A stretch of DNA of 64,000 nt from Auanema rhodensis (Eukaryota; Nematoda; Chromadorea; Rhabditida; Rhabditidae): contig OZ059900.1 of the NCBI GenBank assembly GCA_964057225.1, forward strand, positions 3,048,501 to 3,112,500, given 5' to 3'. The translations under genes were made by a program, and so were the position numbers. The notes beneath the pieces are model-generated. The model searched no databases, had not been told where the DNA came from, and worked only from the letters and a program-made list of their open reading frames with translations. Below are positions 1 to 9,740 of this stretch, in pieces; the first letter of the stretch is position 1, and every line of letters starts with the position of its first letter.

Positions 1-10
1 TACTCGTAAA

Positions 11-22
11 TTTTGATCATAT
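11..22 (+). other. TTTTGATCA core site 1, left arm of a 12-bp inverted repeat
   Basis: TTTTGATCATAT at monomer offset 11-22, shown in the first monomer and present at the same offset in nearly every unit. It is the exact reverse complement of ATATGATCAAAA at offset 180-191. The centres are 169 bp apart. The TGATCA inside is itself palindromic. A protein-binding role is only a possibility. Confidence 0.75.
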
Positions 23-179
23 TCGTTAAGATTTGAGAATCAAACATACAATACACAAAATCAGTCTATTTTTATGAGCTTGCACTGATATATATTCATT
101 TTGATCGAAAAAGGTCGAAAATAGAAAGAAATTTTGAAATTTCCGAGTTTTGAGTCTAATTTGGCTAAATCGCTCATAT

Positions 180-191
180 ATATGATCAAAA
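180..191 (-). other. TTTTGATCA core site 3, right arm of the inverted repeat
   Basis: ATATGATCAAAA at offset 180-191 overlaps the separate palindrome TCATATATATGA (offset 174-185). It is intact in K1-K4, but changed to GATCAGAAG in K5 and K6 and to TATAATCAAAAG in several units at the right end. Intact and broken copies therefore follow the higher-order order of monomer classes. Confidence 0.72.
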
Positions 192-348
192 GCATAGTTT
201 TACTGTCTATGATAACAAAAGTCTTCAAATATACACTAATAATGTGTAAATCACTGAATTTCACTCAAATAGCTTTACTACACTAAGTGTGGTCGTTTTT
301 ATGCCTTTAACACCATATACTCAACGATTTTTGGTACAAAATCTGTAA

Positions 349-696
349 TACTCGTAAATTTTGATCATATTCGTTAAGATTTGAGAATCAAACACACAAT
401 GCACGAAATAAGTTTATTTTGACGAGTTTGCACTGATATTTATTCATTTTGATCAAAAAAGGTCGAAAATAGAAAGAATTTTTGAATTTTCCGAGTTTTG
501 AGTCCAATTGGGCTAAATCGCTCATATATATGATCAAAAGCATAGTTTTACTGTCTATGATAACAAAAGTCTTCAAATATACACTAATGATGTGTAAATC
601 ACTGAATTTCACTCAAATAGCTTTACTACACTAAGTATGGTCGTTTTTATGCCTTTAACACCATATACTCACCGATTTTTGGTACAAAATCTGTAA
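349..696 (+). repeat. Representative K2 monomer (348 bp)
   Basis: K2 is recognised by AATGCACGAAATAAG and TTTTGACGAG on the left, GAATTTTCCGAG and TCCAATTGGGCT in the middle, and the K1-type right half with AATGATGTGTAAATCACTG, AGCTTTACTAC and AAGTATGGTC. Base count: 103 G+C of 348, with 54 C, 49 G and 9 CpG. K2 occurs from one end of the window to about 52.5 kb, so it is the most widely distributed class apart from K1-type left halves. Confidence 0.92.
447..458. other. TTTTGATCA core site 2, perfect 12-bp palindrome
   Basis: TTTTGATCAAAA at monomer offset 99-110, shown in the second monomer because the first has TTGATCGAAA here. It lies 88 bp after site 1 and 81 bp before site 3 (centre to centre), and is flanked by phased A/T tracts up to offset 151. 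It is present in most units; left-end K1 units and a few later ones (TTCAATTTGATC) are altered. Confidence 0.75.
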
Positions 697-2436
697 TACT
701 CGAAAATTTTGATCATATTCGTTAAGATTTGAGAATCAAACATACAATACACGAAATAAGTTTATTTTGACGAGTTTGCACTGATATTTATTCATTTTGA
801 TCAAAAAAGGTCGAAAATAGAAAGAATTTTTGAATTTTCCGAGTTTTGAGTCCAATTGGGCTAAATCGCTCATATATATGATCAAAAGCATAGTTTTACT
901 GTCTATGATAACAAAAGTCTTCAAATATACACTAATGATGTGTAAATCACTGAATTTCACTCAAATAGCTTTACTACACTAAGTATGGTCGTTTTTATGC
1001 CTTTAACACCATATACTCACCGATTTTTGGTACAAAATCTGTAATACTCGTAAATTTTGATCATATTCGGTGAGATTCGAGAATCAAACACACAATGCAC
1101 GAAATAAGTTTATTTTGACGAGTTTGCACTGATATTTATTCATTTTGATCAAAAAAGGTCGAAAATAGAAAGAATTTTTGAATTTTCCGAGTTTTGAGTC
1201 CAATTGGGCTAAATCGCTCATATATATGATCAAAAGCATAGTTTTACTGTCTATGATAACAAAAGTCTTCAAATATACACTAATGATGTGTAAATCACTG
1301 AATTTCACTCAAATAGCTTTACTACACTAAGTATGGTCGTTTTTATGCCTTTAACACCATATACTCACCGATTTTTGGTACAAAATCTGTAATACTCGTA
1401 AATTTTGATCATATTCGTTAAGATTTGAGAATCAAACATACAATACACAAAATCAGTCTATTTTTATGAGCTTGCACTGATATATATTCATTTTGATCGA
1501 AAAAGGTCGAAAATAGAAAGAAATTTTGAAATTTCCAAGTTTTGAGTCTAATTTGGCTAAATCGCTCATATATATGATCAAAAGCATAGTTTTACTGTCT
1601 ATGATAACAAAAGTCTTCAAATATACACTAATAATGTGTAAATCACTGAATTTCACTCAAATAGCTTTACTACACTAAGTGTGGTCGTTTTTATGCCTTT
1701 AACACCATATACTCAACGATTTTTGGTACAAAATCTGTAATACTCGTAAATTTTGATCATATTCGTTAAGATTTGAGAATCAAACACACAATGCACGAAA
1801 TAAGTTTATTTTGACGAGTTTGCACTGATATTTATTCATTTTGATCAAAAAAGGTCGAAAATAGAAAGAATTTTTGAATTTTCCGAGTTTTGAGTCCAAT
1901 TGGGCTAAATCGCTCATATATATGATCAAAAGCATAGTTTTACTGTCTATGATAACAAAAGTCTTCAAATATACACTAATGATGTGTAAATCACTGAATT
2001 TCACTCAAATAGCTTTACTACACTAAGTATGGTCGTTTTTATGCCTTTAACACCATATACTCACCGATTTTTGGTACAAAATCTGTAATACTCGAAAATT
2101 TTGATCATATTCGTTAAGATTTGAGAATCAAACATACAATACACAAAATCAGTCTATTTTTATGAGCTTGCACTGATATATATTCATTTTGATCAAAAAA
2201 GGTCGAAAATAGAAAGAAATTTTGAAATTTCCGAGTTTTGAGTCTAATTTGGCTAAATCGCTCATATATATGATCAAAAGCATAGTTTTACTGTCTATGA
2301 TAACAAAAGTCTTCAAATATACACTAATAATGTGTAAATCACTGAATTTCACTCAAATAGCTTTACTACACTAAGTGTGGTCGTTTTTATGCCTTTAACA
2401 CCATATACTCAACGATTTTTGGTACAAAATCTGTAA

Positions 2437-2784
2437 TACTCGTAAATTTTGATCATATTCGTTAAGATTTGAGAATCAAACACACAATGCACGAAATAAG
2501 TTTATTTTGACGAGTTTGCACTGATATTTATTCATTTTGATCAAAAAAGGTCGAAAATAGAAAGAAATTTTGAAATTTCCGAGTTTTGAGTCTAATTTGG
2601 CTAAATCGCTCATATATATGATCAAAAGCATAGTTTTACTGTCTATGATAACAAAAGTCTTCAAATATACACTAATAATGTGTAAATCACTGAATTTCAC
2701 TCAAATAGCTTTACTACACTAAGTGTGGTCGTTTTTATGCCTTTAACACCATATACTCAACGATTTTTGGTACAAAATCTGTAA
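2437..2784 (+). repeat. Hybrid monomer: K2 left half, K1 right half
   Basis: It starts with AATGCACGAAATAAG and TTTTGACGAG (K2), then switches to GAAATTTTGAAATTT, TCTAATTTGGCT, AATAATGTG, AAGTGTGG and TCAACG (left-end K1). The switch lies after the TTGATCAAAAAAGG segment. It marks the end of the 7-unit repeat and fits an unequal crossover between a K2 and a K1 unit. Confidence 0.8.
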
Positions 2785-5220
2785 TACTCGTAAATTTTGA
2801 TCATATTCGTTAAGATTTGAGAATCAAACACACAATGCACGAAATAAGTTTATTTTGACGAGTTTGCACTGATATTTATTCATTTTGATCAAAAAAGGTC
2901 GAAAATAGAAAGAATTTTTGAATTTTCCGAGTTTTGAGTCCAATTGGGCTAAATCGCTCATATATATGATCAAAAGCATAGTTTTACTGTCTATGATAAC
3001 AAAAGTCTTCAAATATACACTAATGATGTGTAAATCACTGAATTTCACTCAAATAGCTTTACTACACTAAGTATGGTCGTTTTTATGCCTTTAACACCAT
3101 ATACTCACCGATTTTTGGTACAAAATCTGTAATACTCGAAAATTTTGATCATATTCGTTAAGATTTGAGAATCAAACATACAATACACGAAATAAGTTTA
3201 TTTTGACGAGTTTGCACTGATATTTATTCATTTTGATCAAAAAAGGTCGAAAATAGAAAGAATTTTTGAATTTTCCGAGTTTTGAGTCCAATTGGGCTAA
3301 ATCGCTCATATATATGATCAAAAGCATAGTTTTACTGTCTATGATAACAAAAGTCTTCAAATATACACTAATGATGTGTAAATCACTGAATTTCACTCAA
3401 ATAGCTTTACTACACTAAGTATGGTCGTTTTTATGCCTTTAACACCATATACTCACCGATTTTTGGTACAAAATCTGTAATACTCGTAAATTTTGATCAT
3501 ATTCGGTGAGATTCGAGAATCAAACACACAATGCACGAAATAAGTTTATTTTGACGAGTTTGCACTGATATTTATTCATTTTGATCAAAAAAGGTCGAAA
3601 ATAGAAAGAATTTTTGAATTTTCCGAGTTTTGAGTCCAATTGGGCTAAATCGCTCATATATATGATCAAAAGCATAGTTTTACTGTCTATGATAACAAAA
3701 GTCTTCAAATATACACTAATGATGTGTAAATCACTGAATTTCACTCAAATAGCTTTACTACACTAAGTATGGTCGTTTTTATGCCTTTAACACCATATAC
3801 TCACCGATTTTTGGTACAAAATCTGTAATACTCGTAAATTTTGATCATATTCGTTAAGATTTGAGAATCAAACATACAATACACAAAATCAGTCTATTTT
3901 TATGAGCTTGCACTGATATATATTCATTTTGATCGAAAAAGGTCGAAAATAGAAAGAAATTTTGAAATTTCCGAGTTTTGAGTCTAATTTGGCTAAATCG
4001 CTCATATATATGATCAAAAGCATAGTTTTACTGTCTATGATAACAAAAGTCTTCAAATATACACTAATAATGTGTAAATCACTGAATTTCACTCAAATAG
4101 CTTTACTACACTAAGTGTGGTCGTTTTTATGCCTTTAACACCATATACTCAACGATTTTTGGTACAAAATCTGTAATACTCGTAAATTTTGATCATATTC
4201 GTTAAGATTTGAGAATCAAACACACAATGCACGAAATAAGTTTATTTTGACGAGTTTGCACTGATATTTATTCATTTTGATCAAAAAAGGTCGAAAATAG
4301 AAAGAATTTTTGAATTTTCCGAGTTTTGAGTCCAATTGGGCTAAATCGCTCATATATATGATCAAAAGCATAGTTTTACTGTCTATGATAACAAAAGTCT
4401 TCAAATATACACTAATGATGTGTAAATCACTGAATTTCACTCAAATAGCTTTACTACACTAAGTATGGTCGTTTTTATGCCTTTAACACCATATACTCAC
4501 CGATTTTTGGTACAAAATCTGTAATACTCGAAAATTTTGATCATATTCGTTAAGATTTGAGAATCAAACATACAATACACAAAATCAGTTTATTTTTATG
4601 AGCTTGCACTGATATATATTCATTTTGATCAAAAAAGGTCGAAAATAGAAAGAAATTTTGAAATTTCCGAGTTTTGAGTCTAATTTGGCTAAATCGCTCA
4701 TATATATGATCAAAAGCATAGTTTTACTGTCTATGATAACAAAAGTCTTCAAATATACACTAATAATGTGTAAATCACTGAATTTCACTCAAATAGCTTT
4801 ACTACACTAAGTGTGGTCGTTTTTATGCCTTTAACACCATATACTCAACGATTTTTGGTACAAAATCTGTAATACTCGTAAATTTTGATCATATTCGTTA
4901 AGATTTGAGAATCAAACACACAATGCACGAAATAAGTTTATTTTGACGAGTTTGCACTGATATTTATTCATTTTGATCAAAAAAGGTCGAAAATAGAAAG
5001 AATTTTTGAAATTTCCGAGTTTTGAGTCTAATTTGGCTAAATCGCTCATATATATGATCAAAAGCATAGTTTTACTGTCTATGATAACAAAAGTCTTCAA
5101 ATATACACTAATAATGTGTAAATCACTGAATTTCACTCAAATAGCATTACTACACTAAGTATGGTCGTTTTTATGCCTTTAACACCATATACTCACCGAT
5201 TTTTGGTACAAAATCTGTGA
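2785..5220. repeat. Heptamer higher-order repeat, left domain, copy 2 (2436 bp)
   Basis: Same seven-unit order as 349-2784. The last unit (4873-5220) departs from copy 1 partway: it ends GCATTACTAC, AAGTATGGTC, CACCGATTT and TGTGATACTC, the endings of K3. The exchange that brought in the K3/K4 domain therefore probably lies inside this monomer. Confidence 0.85.
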
Positions 5221-5568
5221 TACTCGTAAATTTTGATCATATTCGGTGAGATTCGAGAATCAAACACACAATACACGAAATAAGTTTATTTTTACGAGTT
5301 TGCACTGATATTTATTCATTTTGATCAAAAAAGGTCGAAAATAGAAAGAATTTTTGAAATTTCCGAGTTTTGAGTCTAATTTGGCTAAATCGCTCATATA
5401 TATGATCAAAAGCATAGTTTTACTGTCTATGATAACAAAAGTCTTCAAATATACACTAATAATGTGTAAATCACTGAATTTCACTCAAATAGCATTACTA
5501 CACTAAGTATGGTCGTTTTTATGCCTTTAACACCATATACTCACCGATTTTTGGTACAAAATCTGTGA
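5221..5568 (+). repeat. Representative K3 monomer (348 bp)
   Basis: K3 combines GGTGAGATTCGAG, AATACACGAAATAAG and TTTTTACGAG on the left with TCTAATTTGGCT in the middle and the K1-type right half, but ends AGCATTACTAC. It is the first of its class in the window. It is almost always followed by a K4 unit, which has the same left half. Confidence 0.9.
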
Positions 5569-5915
5569 TACTCGTAAATTTTGATCATATTCGGTGAGAT
5601 TCCAGAATCAAACACACAATACACGAAATAAGTTCATTTTTACGAGTTTGCACTGATATTTATTCATTTTGATCAAAAAAGGTCGAAAATAGAAAGAATT
5701 TTTGAAATTTCCGAGTTTTGAGTCTAATTTGGCTAAATCGCTCATATATATGATCAAAAGCATAGTTTTATTGTCTATGACAACAAAAGTCATCAATTAA
5801 ACGCTAGTGATGTTTAAATACTGAATTTCGCTCAAATAGCAATACTACACTAAGTATGGTCGTTTTTATGCCTTTAACACCATATACTCACCGATTTTTG
5901 GTACAAAATCTGTAA

Positions 5916-6263
5916 TACTCGTAAATTTTGATCATATTCGTTAAGATTTGAGAATCAAACATACAATACACAAAATCAGTCTATTTTTATGAGCTTGCAC
6001 TGATATATATTCATTTTGATCAAAAAAGGTCGAAAATAGAAAGAATTTTTGAAATTTACGAGTTTTGAGTCTAATTTGGCTAAATCGCTCATATATATGA
6101 TCAGAAGCATAGTTTTATTGTCTATGACAACGAAAGTCATTAATTGAACACTAATGATGTTTAAATCACTAAATTTCGCTCAAATAGCATTACTACACTA
6201 AGTATGGTCGTTTTTATGCCTTTAACACCATATACTCACCGATTTTTGGTACAAAATCTGTAA
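5916..6263 (+). repeat. Representative K5 monomer (348 bp)
   Basis: K5 has a K1-type left half, then AAATTTACGAG (A where other classes have C), CATATATATGATCAGAAGC, ATTGTCTATGACAACG, GTCATTAATTGAACACTAATG and AAATCACTAAATTTCGC. Its right half resembles K4/K6 but keeps the C, so it is 348 bp. The substitution in GATCAGAAG breaks the third TGATCAAAA core found in K1-K4. Later K5 units have ATTAATTAAACAC instead of ATTAATTGAACAC. Confidence 0.9.
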
Positions 6264-7655
6264 TACTCGTAAATTTTGATCATATTCGGTGAGATTCGAG
6301 AATCAAACACACAATGCACGAAATAAGTTTATTTTGACGAGTTTGCACTGATATTTATTCATTTTGATCAAAAAAGGTCGAAAATAGAAAGAATTTTTGA
6401 ATTTTCCGAGTTTTGAGTCCAATTGGGCTAAATCGCTCATATATATGATCAAAAGCATAGTTTTACTGTCTATGATAACAAAAGTCTTCAAATATACACT
6501 AATGATGTGTAAATCACTGAATTTCACTCAAATAGCTTTACTACACTAAGTATGGTCGTTTTTATGCCTTTAACACCATATACTCACCGATTTTTGGTAC
6601 AAAATCTGTAATACTCGTAAATTTTGATCATATTCGTTAAGATTTGAGAATCAAACATACAATACACAAAATCAGTCTATTTTTATGAGCTTGCACTGAT
6701 ATATATTCATTTTGATCGAAAAAGGTCGAAAATAGAAAGAAATTTTGAAATTTCCGAGTTTTGAGTCTAATTTGGCTAAATCGCTCATATATATGATCAA
6801 AAGCATAGTTTTACTGTCTATGATAACAAAAGTCTTCAAATATACACTAATAATGTGTAAATCACTGAATTTCACTCAAATAGCTTTACTACACTAAGTG
6901 TGGTCGTTTTTATGCCTTTAACACCATATACTCAACGATTTTTGGTACAAAATCTGTAATACTCGTAAATTTTGATCATATTCGTTAAGATTTGAGAATC
7001 AAACATACAATACACAAAATCAGTCTATTTTTATGAGCTTGCACTGATATATATTCATTTTGATCAAAAAAGGTCGAAAATAGAAAGAATTTTTGAAATT
7101 TACGAGTTTTGAGTCTAATTTGGCTAAATCGCTCATATATATGATCAGAAGCATAGTTTTATTGTCTATGACAACGAAAGTCATTAATTGAACACTAATG
7201 ATGTTTAAATCACTAAATTTCGCTCAAATAGCATTACTACACTAAGTATGGTCGTTTTTATGCCTTTAACACCATATACTCACCGATTTTTGGTACAAAA
7301 TCTGTAATACTCGTAAATTTTGATCATATTCGTTAAGATTTGAGAATCAAACATACAATACACAAAATCAGTCTATTTTTATGAGCTTGCACTGATATAT
7401 ATTCATTTTGATCGAAAAAGGTCGAAAATAGAAAGAAATTTTGAAATTTCCGAGTTTTGAGTCTAATTTGGCTAAATCGCTCATATATATGATCAAAAGC
7501 ATAGTTTTACTGTCTATGATAACAAAAGTCTTCAAATATACACTAATAATGTGTAAATCACTGAATTTCACTCAAATAGCTTTACTACACTAAGTGTGGT
7601 CGTTTTTATGCCTTTAACACCATATACTCAACGATTTTTGGTACAAAATCTGTAA

Positions 7656-8002
7656 TACTCGTAAATTTTGATCATATTCGTTAAGATTTGAGAATCAAAC
7701 ATACAATACACAAAATCAGTCTATTTTTATGAGCTTGCACTGATATATATTCATTTTGATCAAAAAAGGTCGAAAATAGAAAGAATTTTTGAAATTTCCG
7801 AGTTTTGAGTCTAATTTGGCTAAATCGCTCATATACATGATCAGAAGCATAGTTTTATTGTCTATGACAACAAAAGTCATCAATTAAACGCTAGTGATGT
7901 TTAAATACTGATTTTCGCTCAAATAGCATTACTACACTAAGTATGGTCGTTTTTATGCCTTTAACACCATATACTCACCGATTTTTGGTACAAAATCTGT
8001 GA
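7656..8002 (+). repeat. Representative K6 monomer (347 bp)
   Basis: K6 has a K1-type left half with AAATTTCCGAG, then CATATACATGATCAGAAG, followed by the K4 right half (CATCAATTAAACGCTAG, TTTAAATACTGATTTTCGC). It looks like a K1/K5 left half joined to a K4 right half and later amplified as a class of its own. CATATACATG breaks the TCATATATATGA palindrome, and GATCAG breaks the third TGATCAAAA core. Confidence 0.88.
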
Positions 8003-8697
8003 TACTCGTAAATTTTGATCATATTCGGTGAGATTCGAGAATCAAACACACAATACACGAAATAAGTTTATTTTTACGAGTTTGCACTGATATTTATTCA
8101 TTTTGATCAAAAAAGGTCGAAAATAGAAAGAATTTTTGAAATTTCCGAGTTTTGAGTCTAATTTGGCTAAATCGCTCATATACATGATCAGAAGCATAGT
8201 TTTATTGTCTATGACAACAAAAGTCATCAATTAAACGCTAGTGATGTTTAAATACTGATTTTCGCTCAAATAGCATTACTACACTAAGTATGGTCGTTTT
8301 TATGCCTTTAACACCATATACTCACCGATTTTTGGTACAAAATCTGTGATACTCGTAAATTTTGATCATATTCGGTGAGATTCGAGAATCAAACACACAA
8401 TACACGAAATAAGTTTATTTTTACGAGTTTGCACTGATATTTATTCATTTTGATCAAAAAAGGTCGAAAATAGAAAGAATTTTTGAAATTTCCGAGTTTT
8501 GAGTCTAATTTGGCTAAATCGCTCATATATATGATCAAAAGCATAGTTTTACTGTCTATGATAACAAAAGTCTTCAAATATACACTAATAATGTGTAAAT
8601 CACTGAATTTCACTCAAATAGCATTACTACACTAAGTATGGTCGTTTTTATGCCTTTAACACCATATACTCACCGATTTTTGGTACAAAATCTGTGA

Positions 8698-9044
8698 TAC
8701 TCGTAAATTTTGATCATATTCGGTGAGATTCGAGAATCAAACACACAATACACGAAATAAGTTTATTTTTACGAGTTTGCACTGATATTTATTCATTTTG
8801 ATCAAAAAAGGTCGAAAATAGAAAGAATTTTTGAAATTTCCGAGTTTTGAGTCTAATTTGGCTAAATCGCTCATATATATGATCAAAAGCATAGTTTTAT
8901 TGTCTATGACAACAAAAGTCATCAATTAAACGCTAGTGATGTTTAAATACTGATTTTCGCTCAAATAGCATTACTACACTAAGTATGGTCGTTTTTATGC
9001 CTTTAACACCATATACTCACCGATTTTTGGTACAAAATCTGTGA
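8698..9044 (+). repeat. Representative K4 monomer (347 bp)
   Basis: K4 has the K3 left half and middle, CATATATATGATCAAAAG, then a different right half: ATTGTCTATGACAAC, CATCAATTAAACGCTAG, GATGTTTAAATACTGA and TTTCGCTCAAATAGCATT. TTTAAATACTGA lacks one C compared with the AAATCACTGA of 348-bp units, which makes it 347 bp. All 61 short monomers in the window share this deletion, so it probably arose once. Confidence 0.92.
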
Positions 9045-9740
9045 TACTCGTAAATTTTGATCATATTCGGTGAGATTCGAGAATCAAACACACAATGCAC
9101 GAAATAAGTTTATTTTGACGAGTTTGCACTGATATTTATTCATTTTGATCAAAAAAGGTCGAAAATAGAAAGAATTTTTGAATTTTCCGAGTTTTGAGTC
9201 CAATTGGGCTAAATCGCTCATATATATGATCAAAAGCATAGTTTTACTGTCTATGATAACAAAAGTCTTCAAATATACACTAATAATGTGTAAATCACTG
9301 AATTTCACTCAAATAGCTTTACTACACTAAGTGTGGTCGTTTTTATGCCTTTAACACCATATACTCAAAGATTTTTGGTACAAAATCTGTAATACTCGTA
9401 AATTTTGATCATATTCGTTAAGATTTGAGAATCAAACATACAATACACAAAATCAGTCTATTTTTATGAGCTTGCACTGATATATATTCATTTTGATCAA
9501 AAAAGGTCGAAAATAGAAAGAATTTTTGAAATTTCCGAGTTTTGAGTCTAATTTGGCTAAATCGCTCATATATATGATCAAAAGCATAGTTTTACTGTCT
9601 ATGATAACAAAAGTCTTCAAATATACACTAATGATGTGTAAATCACTGAATTTCACTCAAATAGCTTTACTACACTAAGTATGGTCGTTTTTATGCCTTT
9701 AACACCATATACTCACCGATTTTTGGTACAAAATCTGTGA

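Larger units (their letters stand above)
1..348 (+). repeat. Representative K1 monomer (348 bp)
   Basis: K1 is recognised by GTTAAGATTTGAG, CATACAATACACAAAATCAG and TTTTTATGAGCTTGC on the left, TCTAATTTGGCT in the middle, and TCTTCAAATATACAC with AATAATGTGTAAATCACTG on the right. This left-end version has TTGATCGAAAAAGG and AAATTTTGAAATTT, forms seen only before about 7.6 kb. It ends with AAGTGTGGTC and TCAACGATTT. Later K1 units (for example 9393-9740 and 40337-40684) have TTGATCAAAAAAGG and GAATTTTTGAAATTT instead. Confidence 0.9.
349..2784. repeat. Heptamer higher-order repeat, left domain, copy 1 (2436 bp)
   Basis: Order K2, K2* (CATACAATACACGAAATAAG left), K2, K1, K2, K1, and a K2-left/K1-right hybrid. 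Rare variants recur at the same places 2436 bp later: TACTCGAAAATTTTG in the second and sixth units and GGTGAGATTCGAG in the third. Copies are exactly 7 x 348 bp. Confidence 0.88.
1..5220. repeat. Left domain: K1/K2-type monomers only, all 348 bp
   Basis: Fifteen monomers at exact 348-bp spacing. None has the K4/K5/K6 right half or the one-base deletion. Four (697, 2089, 3133, 4525) start TACTCGAAAATTTTG instead of TACTCGTAAATTTTG, a variant I did not see later. The absence of other classes sets this stretch apart from everything to its right. Confidence 0.85.
5221..6959. repeat. Pentamer higher-order repeat K3-K4-K5-K2-K1 (1739 bp)
   Basis: First copy of the pentamer: units at 5221 (K3), 5569 (K4, with GATTCCAGAATC), 5916 (K5), 6264 (K2) and 6612 (K1). 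Four 348-bp units plus one 347-bp unit give 1739 bp. The same order and CCAG variant return at 9741, 11480 and 18433. The K4 unit has private AGTTCATTTTTACG. Confidence 0.85.
6960..9740. repeat. Irregular segment K5-K1-K6-K4*-K3-K4-K2-K1
   Basis: Eight monomers at 6960, 7308, 7656, 8003, 8350, 8698, 9045 and 9393 with no clear internal period. The unit at 8003 is a K4 left half joined to the K6 CATATACATGATCAGAAG right half. The K2 at 9045 ends TCAAAGATTT, a form shared only with the K2 at 10784, which links this segment to the pentamers that follow. Confidence 0.78.

Noticed and set aside
21-38. Possible CENP-B box at ATTCGTTAAGATTTGAG.
   Set aside because: TTCG is present, but the required A after the next four bases and the CGGG end are missing in both the GTTAAG and GGTGAG forms, so it does not meet the known box pattern.
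174-185. TCATATATATGA as a TATA-type promoter element.
   Set aside because: It is a palindromic AT-rich stretch in most monomers, and nothing downstream looks like a gene or a defined transcript. Satellite transcription is possible but cannot be inferred from this.
1-348. Internal dimer: the monomer as two diverged halves of about 174 bp.
   Set aside because: The halves do not align by eye. The best internal similarity (TTTTTATG near offsets 69 and 296) has an offset of about 227 bp and fades quickly. A profile comparison would be needed to revive the idea.
388-612. A 74-codon minus-strand reading frame that recurs, with 61-75-codon relatives, in most monomers, suggesting a repeated small gene.
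   Set aside because: It follows monomer class exactly. Class differences change amino acids freely, K5 and most K6 units lack it, and no start context, promoter or coding bias is visible. It is conserved because the satellite is homogenised, not because of selection on protein.
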